NCBI GenBank assembly: GCA_964369225.1
Contig: CAYJER010000003.1
Coordinates: forward strand, 53,449 to 117,448
Source: SIG603 sp964369225
GTDB taxonomy: Bacteria > Bacillota > Clostridia > Oscillospirales > Acutalibacteraceae
Direction: 5' to 3'
DNA: 64,000 bases
The notes under the pieces are model-generated. The model was not told the DNA's origin. It saw only the letters and a list, made by a program, of their open reading frames with translations, and did no database searches. Positions 32,357 to 41,744 of this stretch are shown piece by piece. Both the position numbers and the translations under genes were made by a program. The number at the start of each line of letters is the position of its first letter. Positions within the stretch are counted from its first letter, which is position 1.

Positions 32357-34540
32357 TTAGCTCTCGCCAAACAACATTTTTTCAAACTCACTAGCAGGCA
32401 TTGGTTTTGCAAAATAATAACCTTGTGCTGCATTGCAACCTATGCTCTTTAATAGATTTAGTTGTTCTTCGGTCTCTACACCCTCTGCAACTGTATCCAT
32501 GTTTAGTTTATGCGCTAATTGAATAATTACATCTATAACTTGATCTCCTCTGCCACCCTCGTCTTCTACAAAGAAGCTCCTGTCTAACTTCAAAGTATTT
32601 ACCTCGAAATTTTTAAGCATTCCAAGAGAAGAGTATCCAGCACCAAAATCATCAATTGCAACTGTAAATTTATTCTCTTTTAACTGATCTAAAACATTTT
32701 CAAGCTGTTTCTTATCCTCTGAAATAATTGTTTCTGTAACTTCAACTTCTATTAGTTCATGATCAATATTATATTGTTTTACTAAATATGAGATTTTCGT
32801 GACAAAATCTGGGTCTAAAAAGTTAATTCTTGAAAAATTTACAGATATTGGCACACATTCTTTGTCTTTCCATTTAGCCTGAAACTCACATACTCTTTCA
32901 AGCATATACATATCTAGTTTTTCAATAAAACCATTTTTCTCAAACACTGGAATAAAATCATTTGGGTATATCATATTACCCGACGTTTCTATCCAACGAA
33001 CTAACGCTTCTGCTCCTACAATTTTGCCTGTAATTATGTCGTTTTTAGGCTGTAAATATAATTTGAACTCTAAATTCTGTAAGGCTTTTTCCATCTTGTT
33101 AGTAATCTCAGTAACTCTAATAACCTCATTTTTAAAAGCTTCATCATAATCCCAAACAAGATTTCTTCCCTCACCTTTTGCCATGCTATGAGCTAAATTT
33201 ACTTTATTTAGCATTTCATCTATGTCTGCCGAATTGTCTTCAATTAAGTAGCGACCTAATCTAAATTGGAACTTGTGAGTTTGAGCAAACTCTAACGCTT
33301 CCATAAAACGTTTTTCATATATTTCACTAGCCTTTTCCATGTTCCCAAAAAACGATTCATCAGAAAACATTATGAACTCATCGCCTGATACTCTAGCTTG
33401 AATAAAATTCTTACTTTCTATTGATTTCCCAACTTCGGCTATCGTCTTAATTACGTGGTTTCCAATTTCATAATTATATAATTGGTTTACAGACTTAAAA
33501 TTTACTACGTCACCCTTTACTAGGTAATATTTTTGTATTCTGTCTTTGTCAAGAATTTTTCTAACATCCAACTTGAATTTAGTAAGATTTCTTATCCCTG
33601 TAAGATCATCGTTATAAGCTATATTTTTTATTGCTTTTACATTTTTTCTGTTATTAATCAACACGATTGCGATGAATAAGAACAGTACAATTACTATACT
33701 AAAACTCACAATCATTATTCTATTTGATATTTCTATTGCATTTTTAAGCACAGCCTCTTCTTCTACTAAATAGACTACAGTCCAATCATTCATGTCAAGA
33801 GGTCTATAAGAAATAATCATGTTTTGATTATCAAAAGAAAACACGGAAGAACCTACTACGCTATTTTTTATATCATTGATAGCCTGCACACCTATATCAC
33901 CATTGCTAAAACAATCCACAATTGAAGTATCATATGTATTTAAAATCACATTCATGTTTTCATCGATAACTAACGCATACCATTCTTCATTAACGGTTGT
34001 GCTTAGCATAGTATACATATAACCAATTCCGTACTCAGCCATAATTACTCCATGTACTTCATTCTGGTAATATATAGGTGCCGAGACAGACACAACATAT
34101 TTATTTGTTTCATAAGAAATATAAGGTTTAGTAGTTTCAACCCTGCCTTCAAGAGCCGTTTTAAATGGTTCTAGTGCAGAGGCATCTATAATTGTATCTC
34201 TTGAAGTAGAAACACCTTTTCCGTTTGTGTCTACAATTGCAATATTTTCATAACCTAAAGTATCTTTTATTGAATTGAAATAGTTAATCGTCTCTTCTTG
34301 GTTATAACCTAAATTTGATATAGCAGTTGATAAACCAACTAAATTTTCCTTTTGCTTCTCAAATTCACTTAGTAGAGTTCTTTGTTGCAACATTACTACT
34401 TCTTCAATCGCTTTATTATTTGTTTCTGCTAAATCACTGTTTACTCCTGCAATTAAATCCCCTAACGCAAAACCTACCAAAAATAAAACGCTAAGCAAAA
34501 AAATGTATATTTTTGCATAATTATTTGATTTTTGTTTCAT
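32357..34540 (-). CDS. Membrane sensor with dCache, GGDEF and EAL domains
   Basis: 727 residues. Membrane helices at the N-terminus (IYIFLLSVLFLVGFALGDL) and near residue 275-295 (IMIVSFSIVIVLFLFIAIVLI) flank an extracellular dCache-like sensor. Cytoplasmically, a GGDEF domain has the signature varied to SGDEF (RVSGDEFIMF). The EAL phosphodiesterase domain appears complete: GAEALVRW, SVNFSR, EVTETII, IDDFGAGYSSL, KLDRSF and AEGVETEEQ. It probably hydrolyses cyclic di-GMP in response to an extracellular ligand; whether the cyclase half is active is open. The ATG has no close ribosome site: AGAGGAAAGG lies about 50 bases upstream, with a hairpin between. Confidence 0.9.
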   Translation of the reverse strand: MKQKSNNYAKIYIFLLSVLFLVGFALGDLIAGVNSDLAETNNKAIEEVVMLQQRTLLSEFEKQKENLVGLSTAISNLGYNQEETINYFNSIKDTLGYENIAIVDTNGKGVSTSRDTIIDASALEPFKTALEGRVETTKPYISYETNKYVVSVSAPIYYQNEVHGVIMAEYGIGYMYTMLSTTVNEEWYALVIDENMNVILNTYDTSIVDCFSNGDIGVQAINDIKNSVVGSSVFSFDNQNMIISYRPLDMNDWTVVYLVEEEAVLKNAIEISNRIMIVSFSIVIVLFLFIAIVLINNRKNVKAIKNIAYNDDLTGIRNLTKFKLDVRKILDKDRIQKYYLVKGDVVNFKSVNQLYNYEIGNHVIKTIAEVGKSIESKNFIQARVSGDEFIMFSDESFFGNMEKASEIYEKRFMEALEFAQTHKFQFRLGRYLIEDNSADIDEMLNKVNLAHSMAKGEGRNLVWDYDEAFKNEVIRVTEITNKMEKALQNLEFKLYLQPKNDIITGKIVGAEALVRWIETSGNMIYPNDFIPVFEKNGFIEKLDMYMLERVCEFQAKWKDKECVPISVNFSRINFLDPDFVTKISYLVKQYNIDHELIEVEVTETIISEDKKQLENVLDQLKENKFTVAIDDFGAGYSSLGMLKNFEVNTLKLDRSFFVEDEGGRGDQVIDVIIQLAHKLNMDTVAEGVETEEQLNLLKSIGCNAAQGYYFAKPMPASEFEKMLFGES

Positions 34541-34550
34541 TCAATATTTT

Positions 34551-34599
34551 ACCATATTTGTCACAAACTCAATTTATGGTCAACGACTTACCTTTCCTC
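34551..34599 (-). promoter_or_regulatory. Distant ribosome site and hairpin in leader of the dCache-GGDEF-EAL gene
   Basis: GAGGAAAGG (34591-34599) is the only strong ribosome-site-like sequence before the ATG at 34540. Between them ACCATA (34575-34580) can pair with TATGGT (34551-34556), with an inner TTTG/CAAA. The layout recalls the hairpin elements at remA and the antiporter gene, but the sequence is unrelated. Confidence 0.35.
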
Positions 34600-34635
34600 T
34601 GAATTAAACTATTTCCATATTTCTCTATCAAAGAT

Positions 34636-34664
34636 ATTATAACATTATATTTTTTTATTTTCAA
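34636..34664 (-). promoter_or_regulatory. Sigma-A type promoter for the dCache-GGDEF-EAL gene
   Basis: TTGAAA (34659-34664) and TATAAT (34636-34641) on the minus strand, 17-base spacer; this predicts a leader of about 90 bases. Confidence 0.7.
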
Positions 34665-34732
34665 GTATTATACAGTAATATTTTCTTAAAGTATTCATAG
34701 ATATACATTTTAAATTACAAGAAACATACGAA

Positions 34733-34777
34733 AAGATTTTTCCGTACAGTTACATTTAATGAAACTGTACGGAAGCA
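34733..34777 (-). terminator. Terminator after the SBP-GGDEF-EAL gene
   Basis: TTCCGTACAGTT and AACTGTACGGAA form a 12-bp stem with an 11-base loop, followed on the minus strand by AAAATCTTTT. It lies about 10 bases past the stop codon at 34787. Confidence 0.75.
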
Positions 34778-34786
34778 TTATTTTAT

Positions 34787-37663
34787 TTAAACTAATTCAT
34801 AAGTCTTTTTTTGTTTTAGCAGTTTTTTGAACTCATGCTCGCTCATCGGTTTTGCAAATAAATATCCTTGAGCTATATCACAAGTAAGATCTTTAAGCCA
34901 TCCAGCTTGTTCTACTGTCTCAACGCCCTCTGCTACTATCTGCATATCAAGCGTTTTAGCCATGCTTATAACACTTTCAACTACTTTAAGGCCTTTTCCG
35001 CCATTGATTTTCAAGTCAAAGAATGATTTATCAAGTTTTAACACATCCGCCTCAATAGCACTTAGTCTATTCAAAGAGGAAACACCAGTGCCAAAATCAT
35101 CAAGTGCAATTTTAAAGCCTTCTTCTTTAAGTTCTTTTACTCTTTTTAAGAATTTCTTTTCGTTTATAATAGCTGACTCTGTTACTTCTAGCTCTATTTC
35201 ATCCGAAGAAACTCCATGTTTTTTCATTATAGCAACTAAGTCAAACACTAAGTTTTTATCAAGAACTGTAATTCCAGAAAGGTTAGTAGATATAACAGGA
35301 ACATTAATAATAGTTTCTCGGTTTTCTGCAATAAGCTTACATACTTCTTCAAACACGAATTTATCTATAGAAGAAATAAATCCATTATTCTCAAACACAG
35401 GAATAAAATCATTAGGATAAACTGTTGTACCACCAACTTTTGGTATCCAACGAACTAGAGCCTCTGCACCAGTTATTCTAAGTGTTTCAAAGTCAATTTT
35501 AGGTTGATAATGAACTACAAACTCATTGTCTTTTAATGCTTGATCCATTCTTACTGTTATATCAATTTTTTTATTATATGCATCCATCATCTTATCATCA
35601 AACAGATAATAAGTAAACTCATGTAAGTCTTTGCCTTTATTTCTTGCCTCATCTGCATAACCTATCATATTAGTTATTTTATCTTTAGTGTTATGTATTA
35701 CATATTTTCCAAATGACATACTCACATTAAATCTGTTTCCAATAACACTCCGAATAGCAGGTATTATTTTTTCTGCATACACTCTTTCTATCCTAGGAAT
35801 AGTACCATGCTTTTTAAATATAACAAAATGATCTACAGTAGTTCTTGCAAAAATAGTGTCTGTTCCGTAGTACGCTTCGTTTAACGCCTGGGCTATCGCT
35901 TTAAGCACTTCATTGCCCTTTTGAGTACTGTAATAAGCATTTATGCTCTTGAAAAAATCTATATCAAATGTAACTAATTCATATTCCTGTGGTTTTGCAG
36001 ATTTAATCTTTTCTCTTACTATATCCATAAACTTAGCAGAAGTATAAATCCCTGTAAGCGAGTCAATGTCATATGCCTTGATTTTAATGTTTTGCCTTTC
36101 TTTCTCGTGAATATACAAATAAATTACAAAGCCCAATGCCACAACAAATATAATAATTGCAAAAATGTACCAATTATCTCTTACATAATCTGTTGAAGTG
36201 TATTCAGGTAGAAAATCATTAGAATTGGTAAGCAATATACTTTGATACTCAGAGTCACTAATGGTGTCAAACATCACATTAAAAATAGGAATATAATCAT
36301 CTGATATATCTTTTGAAATTAAGAAGCTTAAAGGCAATTCAAAATCTGCCGGATAGTTTCTGTAGTCGTCGTTTTTAAGATATAATTCTAAATATGTAGT
36401 TGCACTGTCTGTGAATAGTGTAGCACTTAAATCACCTACAGAAAAATCATAAAGCATTCTGTCAAAATCATCATAGTAAACAAATTCAGTATTTTCAAAA
36501 ATATCACTATAATAATCAAAATTTAATCTATGATATCTCAAAGTGCCTACTGTTGTTACTGTTTCTCTTAAATCAACCGCTGTAGAGCTGGCTAAAAACA
36601 CATCTCTCGGTACTGTTACATACATCGGAAGTGATTCAAATGCTTCTGTATACTCATATTTTTCAAGCAAATCTTCTCTTACACCATAAAGCCCTAAATA
36701 TATGTCTATATCAGCATGCTCATCTAGTATAGAGTTGATATTAATAGGTTTATATTCAACTTCAAAATTATATTCGTGAGCTAGAAAATTCATAATATCA
36801 ACATATGAACCATCTGGCTCGCCACTATCATTAGTAAATGTATGCGGTGGATACCCTTCCAAATATGCTACTTGTAGTGGTCTCTGTCTAAGTATTTCTA
36901 ATTCATCTTTTCTTAAATCTCTATGGTTTAAGTTAATATTATAAGATAAGTACTTCTCTTCAAGCTCCATGAAAAAATTACCTTCTGTTACAACTACTTC
37001 CATAAATACTTCATTAATCTTATCCATAATTTCTTGATTCTCATATGTTGAAACTAAATGAATGTTTCGTATAGACAAATTAAGAACTGTTTGTCTATCA
37101 CTATTTTCTTCATTAAACATATAAGTAACATAGAAATCAGCATCTAACTTTTCATAATCTGTAATATCTCCATAAATATAATTCACTGATATGGAATGCT
37201 CTTCACAATATTCATCTAAATGCTCATTACCAATATTCCCATGATATGTCGCAACTGTTTTTCCATCAATACTCATAGGGTCATCATACAAAATATCTTG
37301 ATTCTCTGTAGTAAGAACGATATACGCCTTACTGAAATTAGTTTCAGAATATATATAATCTTCACTGCGTTCTTCTGTTTTAACGTAAAATCCTATTACG
37401 TCTACCACCCCAGAATCTAGTGTAGCGAACGGATCTGATTCTATCTGAACATATTCAAACCGCAAGTCGCTAATTTCTTCAATTTTCTTAAAAACTTCAT
37501 AACCATAGCCTTTTGAGTTAATGCTATCAATATTGTCAATAAAATTTCCGTTTGATTGATATCCAATTTTAATTACTTCTTCATCTGCATTGACGTTTGT
37601 ATATAAAACTCCTGACATTAATACACATACTATCAGCATTAGGCTTATAACTGTTTTTCTCAT
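34787..37663 (-). CDS. Sensor with tandem solute-binding domains, degenerate GGDEF and EAL
   Basis: 958 residues. A signal peptide/helix (VISLMLIVCVLMSGVLYTNVNA) is followed by two periplasmic-binding (SBP_bac_3-like) modules, about 30-245 and 255-490 (EEVIKIGYQSNGNFID; LRQRPLQVAYLEGYPPHTF), then a membrane helix (NWYIFAIIIFVVALGFVIYLYIH). The cytoplasmic GGDEF domain lacks its signature (RTTVDHFVIF replaces RxGGDEF), so it is not expected to make cyclic di-GMP. The EAL domain retains GAEALVRW, STNLSG, EVTESAI, LDDFGTGVSSL, KLDKSF and AEGVETVEQ, suggesting a ligand-controlled phosphodiesterase. GGAGG precedes the ATG. Confidence 0.9.
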   Translation of the reverse strand: MRKTVISLMLIVCVLMSGVLYTNVNADEEVIKIGYQSNGNFIDNIDSINSKGYGYEVFKKIEEISDLRFEYVQIESDPFATLDSGVVDVIGFYVKTEERSEDYIYSETNFSKAYIVLTTENQDILYDDPMSIDGKTVATYHGNIGNEHLDEYCEEHSISVNYIYGDITDYEKLDADFYVTYMFNEENSDRQTVLNLSIRNIHLVSTYENQEIMDKINEVFMEVVVTEGNFFMELEEKYLSYNINLNHRDLRKDELEILRQRPLQVAYLEGYPPHTFTNDSGEPDGSYVDIMNFLAHEYNFEVEYKPININSILDEHADIDIYLGLYGVREDLLEKYEYTEAFESLPMYVTVPRDVFLASSTAVDLRETVTTVGTLRYHRLNFDYYSDIFENTEFVYYDDFDRMLYDFSVGDLSATLFTDSATTYLELYLKNDDYRNYPADFELPLSFLISKDISDDYIPIFNVMFDTISDSEYQSILLTNSNDFLPEYTSTDYVRDNWYIFAIIIFVVALGFVIYLYIHEKERQNIKIKAYDIDSLTGIYTSAKFMDIVREKIKSAKPQEYELVTFDIDFFKSINAYYSTQKGNEVLKAIAQALNEAYYGTDTIFARTTVDHFVIFKKHGTIPRIERVYAEKIIPAIRSVIGNRFNVSMSFGKYVIHNTKDKITNMIGYADEARNKGKDLHEFTYYLFDDKMMDAYNKKIDITVRMDQALKDNEFVVHYQPKIDFETLRITGAEALVRWIPKVGGTTVYPNDFIPVFENNGFISSIDKFVFEEVCKLIAENRETIINVPVISTNLSGITVLDKNLVFDLVAIMKKHGVSSDEIELEVTESAIINEKKFLKRVKELKEEGFKIALDDFGTGVSSLNRLSAIEADVLKLDKSFFDLKINGGKGLKVVESVISMAKTLDMQIVAEGVETVEQAGWLKDLTCDIAQGYLFAKPMSEHEFKKLLKQKKTYELV

Positions 37664-37969
37664 TTTGTCCTCCTTTTTTATTTATCATTTGTAAGATTAT
37701 ATAAAAGACTAGATTTACATTCTAAACTGTGTTACATTTTAATTACAAAACTAGTTCACAAATGAACCACTAACATATCTTTTTAAAAATTATATCATAA
37801 TTTGTCGAAATAATCAATGTTATAATGGTAAAATTTGGTATTAACTTTTACTACACTTTGCACAAATTTGCTTACTTATAATACATTCATATCCAATGCA
37901 AAAGTATAAGTGTAAACTAACTAAAAATAAAGCTAACAAACCGCAAATCATGCAGTTTATTAGCTTTTA
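37664..37969 (-). promoter_or_regulatory. Leader and promoter region of the SBP-GGDEF-EAL gene
   Basis: On the minus strand TTGATT (37812-37817) and TATAAT (37789-37794) are 17 bases apart, giving a leader of about 120 bases before the ATG. The leader has a small inverted repeat GTTCA/TGAAC (37755-37768). No known riboswitch pattern is recognised. The right end of this gap holds the terminator of the DUF3810 gene. Confidence 0.6.
37927..37968 (-). terminator. Terminator after the DUF3810 gene
   Basis: AAAGCTAA..AAAC and GTTT.TTAGCTTT form a bulged stem around a CGCAAATCATGC loop; the minus strand continues GCTTTATTTTTAG. It lies directly after the stop codon at 37970. Confidence 0.6.
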
Positions 37970-39055
37970 TTATTTATAAAAATCTGTTAAAATCAACTGT
38001 GTAACCTTTGAGTAGCTTATAACTCCGTCTTCTTGCCCATTTGCTTTTAAGTAATTATCGTTAACTTCTGTCCAAATTTCGGCAGCCTGGCTCTCGTACT
38101 GTTTCCAATAATCAGAGCTGATTTGTCTGTCATATCTCTGGTCATCTGTAAATTTTTCATATACCATCCAATAACTATCAGGGTCGGCTGAATAAAGTGA
38201 ATTCATAGAATAATTTATAGCAGCCATATAACAGCTGTATTTAACGGTTAAATTTTCTGCGTCTTTGCCTGCAAGCCACGCTATAAAATTCGCCTCATCT
38301 TCTCTCATGAATCCACGCTGGTGTACTTCCTCGTGTAGCATGGTAAATGGAATTTGATAAAACGGAACTGAACCATTTATATTTGCCTCGAATGTCCACG
38401 GAAAAAACACTCCTGTAATTCTAATTTCTGACAACAAATTAGAAAAAAACACTGGTTTTGCGTTTCCGTATTCGCCAGATAAAACAGTATAAGTTTCGGC
38501 TAATTTGTCCATTTCGGCGCCTGCTATATCTGCAAGTTCAATTTTTTGAACTAGAGAAGAATTAAAGTTTAACCGCTCAAAATCTAGGCTTTCACGAATT
38601 TCACCAGCCTCAACTATAAGAGTTTCACACATAAAGGCTAATTCTTCAACCGAAAAATCGCTTTCAAATTCGCCATAATAATGCTCAAACGAAAGCCTAT
38701 TATAATTAATTCCACAATTAAATACAAATATAAAATACAAAACGCTTGCACTCATCAATATGTTTAAAATATAGTTTAGTATAGGTTTTAGTTTTTTGGT
38801 TTGTATGCTTCTTGCTACAGATATAATCAATAATAATGCTACTACCACTAGAGATAACACTAACAACATTTCTCCAAGAGAGAAAGGAACAAAACCTGTT
38901 ATCATGCTAAAAAAACTTGAGTAATACTTATATATGCCACGGGAAAAAACAGTCTCGGTTATTAAAGGGTTTAAAGAGGATAAATAGTTTATAAAAAAAG
39001 CTATGGGAACTAATAATAGAAACCATAGCCTTTTTATCTTTAGAAATTTAGTCAT
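37970..39055 (-). CDS. DUF3810 family membrane protein with zinc-type motif
   Basis: 361 residues. Three N-terminal hydrophobic segments (RLWFLLLVPIAFFINYL, FSLGEMLLVLSLVVVALLLIISV, ILNILMSASVLYFIFVF) precede a soluble domain with ITGVFFPWTFEANINGSVPFYQIPFTMLHEEVHQRGFMREDEANFIAW. The HEEVH motif plus a downstream glutamate (EDEANF) looks like a zinc metallopeptidase site; the family is annotated as DUF3810 and has no established function. The ATG overlaps the end of comEB by 8 bp and lacks a strong ribosome site, suggesting translational coupling. Confidence 0.8.
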   Translation of the reverse strand: MTKFLKIKRLWFLLLVPIAFFINYLSSLNPLITETVFSRGIYKYYSSFFSMITGFVPFSLGEMLLVLSLVVVALLLIISVARSIQTKKLKPILNYILNILMSASVLYFIFVFNCGINYNRLSFEHYYGEFESDFSVEELAFMCETLIVEAGEIRESLDFERLNFNSSLVQKIELADIAGAEMDKLAETYTVLSGEYGNAKPVFFSNLLSEIRITGVFFPWTFEANINGSVPFYQIPFTMLHEEVHQRGFMREDEANFIAWLAGKDAENLTVKYSCYMAAINYSMNSLYSADPDSYWMVYEKFTDDQRYDRQISSDYWKQYESQAAEIWTEVNDNYLKANGQEDGVISYSKVTQLILTDFYK

Positions 39056-39527
39056 TGCTATAGTTTAAGGTGATAGACCTATCTATCTCAAGTTTTGTAA
39101 GTATTACACCCGATGCGTTTAGCATTCTTTTTGATGCTATTACGGCTGGCGTATTAGCATACTTATCCCTTAAATATATAACCTCTTTTATACCTGACTG
39201 AATTATTGCCTTTGCACATTCATTGCACGGAAATAAATCAACAAAAATTCTTGCGTTTTCTAGTGATTTACCATGTGCATTTAAAATTGCATTAAGCTCT
39301 GCATGTACTACAAACGGATACTTAGTGTCTTCTCCTTCACGCTCCCATGAAAAATCATCATCAGAGCAACCAATAGGAAAACCGTTATATCCTGTAGAAA
39401 TAATAACATTTTGGTTGTCAACTATACAGGCACCCACCTGTGTACTTGGGTCTTTACTTCTCATTGCAGCCAACAAGGCTACTCCCATAAAGTATTCATC
39501 CCATGAAATATAGTCTTTACGCTTCAT
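39048..39527 (-). CDS. comEB: Deoxycytidylate deaminase (ComEB family)
   Basis: Converts dCMP to dUMP for thymidylate synthesis, or acts as a related cytidine deaminase. 159 residues with zinc motifs HAELNAILNA and PCNECAKAIIQSG, and the upstream DPSTQVGACIVDNQNVIISTGYNGFPIGCSDDDFSWEREG segment characteristic of dCMP deaminases. GAGGTAAACAA gives a clean start. It follows the ACT-domain gene by 12 bp. Confidence 0.95.
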   Translation of the reverse strand: MKRKDYISWDEYFMGVALLAAMRSKDPSTQVGACIVDNQNVIISTGYNGFPIGCSDDDFSWEREGEDTKYPFVVHAELNAILNAHGKSLENARIFVDLFPCNECAKAIIQSGIKEVIYLRDKYANTPAVIASKRMLNASGVILTKLEIDRSITLNYSND

Positions 39528-39539
39528 TTGTTTACCTCT

Positions 39540-39968
39540 TTAGCCCATTAAGCCATCTTGATTAACTAAAGCAACTCCAGCTTTTTCTAAGACTGCCACA
39601 GCCTTTTTGTTGTCATCTACTCTTATAACTATGCAGGCTACTCCGTCTACTAAACCTACAAAATCATATACATACTCAATTACAACTTCTTCATCTGACA
39701 ATAGTCTTATAACTTTAGCTAGTTCACCCTTTTTGTTTTTGACTGTAACTGCCAAAACTTTTGATAATGAAACTGTCATACCTGCGTCTTTAAGAGCTTT
39801 TTCTGCTATTTCAGGTTTATCTACTACAACTCTTAAAATTCCAAAATCACTTGTGTCTGCAACTGAAATTGCCCTTAGGTCAATATCAGCATTAGCCAAA
39901 GTCTCTGTGATGTCCGCTAATCTACCAGGTTTATTCTCGATAAATATTGATAACTGCTTTACGTACAT
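39540..39968 (-). CDS. Tandem ACT-domain amino-acid-binding protein
   Basis: 142 residues made of two ACT domains (about 1-65 and 68-138): VKQLSIFIENKPGRLADITETLANADIDLRAISVADTSDFGILRVVVD, then KVLAVTVKNKKGELAKVIRLLSDEEVVIEYVYDF. ACT domains bind amino acids as allosteric sensors. Proteins of this type are often encoded beside phenylacetate-CoA ligase and indolepyruvate oxidoreductase genes, as here (the ligase gene lies 48 bp upstream), which suggests sensing of an aromatic amino acid or a role in that pathway; the ligand is inferred. GGGAGTG precedes the ATG. Confidence 0.9.
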   Translation of the reverse strand: MYVKQLSIFIENKPGRLADITETLANADIDLRAISVADTSDFGILRVVVDKPEIAEKALKDAGMTVSLSKVLAVTVKNKKGELAKVIRLLSDEEVVIEYVYDFVGLVDGVACIVIRVDDNKKAVAVLEKAGVALVNQDGLMG

Positions 39969-40016
39969 AAAATCACTCCCACTCTTAATTTTTTATATTA
40001 TATATATATAATAATA

Positions 40017-41315
40017 TTATATTGCCCTTTTGTCAATAACTCTTTTTGCTTTTCCTTCACTTCTTGGTATAGATTTTGGCTCAAGAAGTGTAACTTTAGC
40101 TACAACGTTCAAAATTGACTGTAAAGCTGCCGCAATTTGGTTCTCAATTTTCTCTAAACTTTTGATTGTATCAGAGAAAATTTCTGAATTAATCTCAACT
40201 TGAACCTCTAAGGTGTCTAAGTTATTTCTTCTATCTACTATCAATTGATAGTTAGGCTCCATGCCCATATCGATAAGAACTGACTCAATTTGAGATGGGA
40301 ATACATTAATTCCTCTGATAATTAGCATGTCGTCTGTTCTACCACGAGGTTTTTGCATTCTAACTGTTGTTCTTCCGCAAGCGCATTTCTCACGATTTAA
40401 AGCACAAATATCTCTTGTTCTGTAACGAATAAGAGGTAGCGCCTCTTTACCAATACAAGTAAATACTAACTCACCGTATTGTCCGTCTGGCAATTGCTCG
40501 CCTGTGTCAGGATCAATAATTTCTGGGTAGAAATAATCCTCTTGAACATGTAGACCTTTTTGCTCTGTGCAGTCACAAGAAACACCAGGACCTGCAATTT
40601 CAGATAATCCATAGATATCATAAGCCTTAATGTCTAAAAGTTTCTCTATCTCTTTACGCATTTCATCTGTCCATGGCTCTGCACCAAAGATACCTGCACG
40701 TAGTTTAAGAGACTTAGGATCTATGCCTTTTTCTCTTAATGTCTCGCCTATGTACATTGCATAAGACGGAGTACAGCAAAGAATGTCTGATCCATAGTCT
40801 TTGAAAATATCAATTTGTCTGTTAGTGTTACCAGAAGAAACTGGAATAGCAGTAGCTCCAAGTCTTTCAGCACCATAGTGTAAACCTAGACCACCTGTAA
40901 ACAATCCATAGCCATAAGCTACTTGAATAAAGTCTTCTTTAGTTCCGCCAACTGCCATAATACATCTTGCAACTGACTCTGTCCAAACGTCTAAATCATT
41001 TTGAGTGTAAGCCACAACTGTTTGCTTGCCTGTTGTTCCAGAAGACGCATGAACTCTTACGATCTCCTCACGTGGAACAGCTAGCATACCAAAAGGATAA
41101 GTTTCTCTTAAGTCATCCTTGTATGTAAATGGTAATTTAACGATATCATCAATACTCTTGATATCGTCTGGCTTAAGTCCCATCTCGTCAAAACGCTCTT
41201 TGTACAGTGGAACGTTTTCATAGCAAGACTTTACCATTTTGATAAGTCTTTCAGATTGAACCTTTTTCATCTCTTCAGAACTTGCGCACTCAATTTCTTT
41301 GTTAAAATAATTCAT
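40017..41315 (-). CDS. paaK: Phenylacetate-CoA ligase family enzyme (copy 1)
   Basis: Adenylate-forming enzyme activating aryl acetates to CoA thioesters. 432 residues with the AMP-binding loop VRVHASSGTTGKQTVVAYT, the DIYGLSEIAGPGVSCDC motif, and the C-terminal RGRTDDMLIIRGINVFPSQIESVL and PRSEGKAKRVIDKR. In clostridia such enzymes accompany indolepyruvate:ferredoxin oxidoreductase and may recover energy as ATP from aryl-acetyl-CoA. GAGAGG precedes the ATG. A palindromic unit separates it from iorB. Confidence 0.93.
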   Translation of the reverse strand: MNYFNKEIECASSEEMKKVQSERLIKMVKSCYENVPLYKERFDEMGLKPDDIKSIDDIVKLPFTYKDDLRETYPFGMLAVPREEIVRVHASSGTTGKQTVVAYTQNDLDVWTESVARCIMAVGGTKEDFIQVAYGYGLFTGGLGLHYGAERLGATAIPVSSGNTNRQIDIFKDYGSDILCCTPSYAMYIGETLREKGIDPKSLKLRAGIFGAEPWTDEMRKEIEKLLDIKAYDIYGLSEIAGPGVSCDCTEQKGLHVQEDYFYPEIIDPDTGEQLPDGQYGELVFTCIGKEALPLIRYRTRDICALNREKCACGRTTVRMQKPRGRTDDMLIIRGINVFPSQIESVLIDMGMEPNYQLIVDRRNNLDTLEVQVEINSEIFSDTIKSLEKIENQIAAALQSILNVVAKVTLLEPKSIPRSEGKAKRVIDKRAI

Positions 41316-41379
41316 TTACAAAACCTCTCATTTATTTATTTTCAATCGCTATTTTTGCTTTTCATTTTTACATATAATT

Positions 41380-41744
41380 TGTTATTTTGTAGGAGACAGG
41401 TCTCAAACCTTAAAAATTAAGCAAACTTAATGCTTAATTGTAGGGGCGACCCTCCGTGCCTCTTAGCAAATTTAACCATGTAGGGGCGGATATTATCCGC
41501 CTAAAAATTTGGTGATTTTGCCTAAGTTTCATAGGCGGATAATATCCGCCCCTACATGAATTTATGCGTTTTAACGAATTTATTTTAAATCAAAAATCGT
41601 AATCAACACGTCTGGTCTCCGTGCCCTACAATATATTAATAAATTTATCTTTATCAACACAAAATTTTTATTTAAAAAGTCTTTAATCAAAAAATCCGTA
41701 AGGATTTTCACATTAACTTTTCACTATTCATTTTTCACTCTTAA
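41380..41744. mobile_element. Palindromic MITE-like unit, 'GGCGGATATTATCCGCC' arm type
   Basis: Inner palindrome at 41480-41555 (arm GTAGGGGCGGATATTATCCG). To its left is an outer half-unit (GTAGGGGCGACCCTCCGTGC, then CTCTTAGCAAATTTAACCA, 41440-41479), and to its right the flank TTTATGCGTTTTAACGAATT, a second remnant ending CCCTACA at 41628, an AAATCCGTAAGGATTT hairpin (41694-41709) and the TTCACTATTCATTTTTCAC tract. It fills the gap between paaK copy 1 and iorB; nothing coding is seen. Confidence 0.65.

Noticed and set aside
34541..34786. Cyclic di-GMP riboswitch in the leaders of the EAL genes
   Set aside because: No GEMM-type conserved blocks are visible in either leader.
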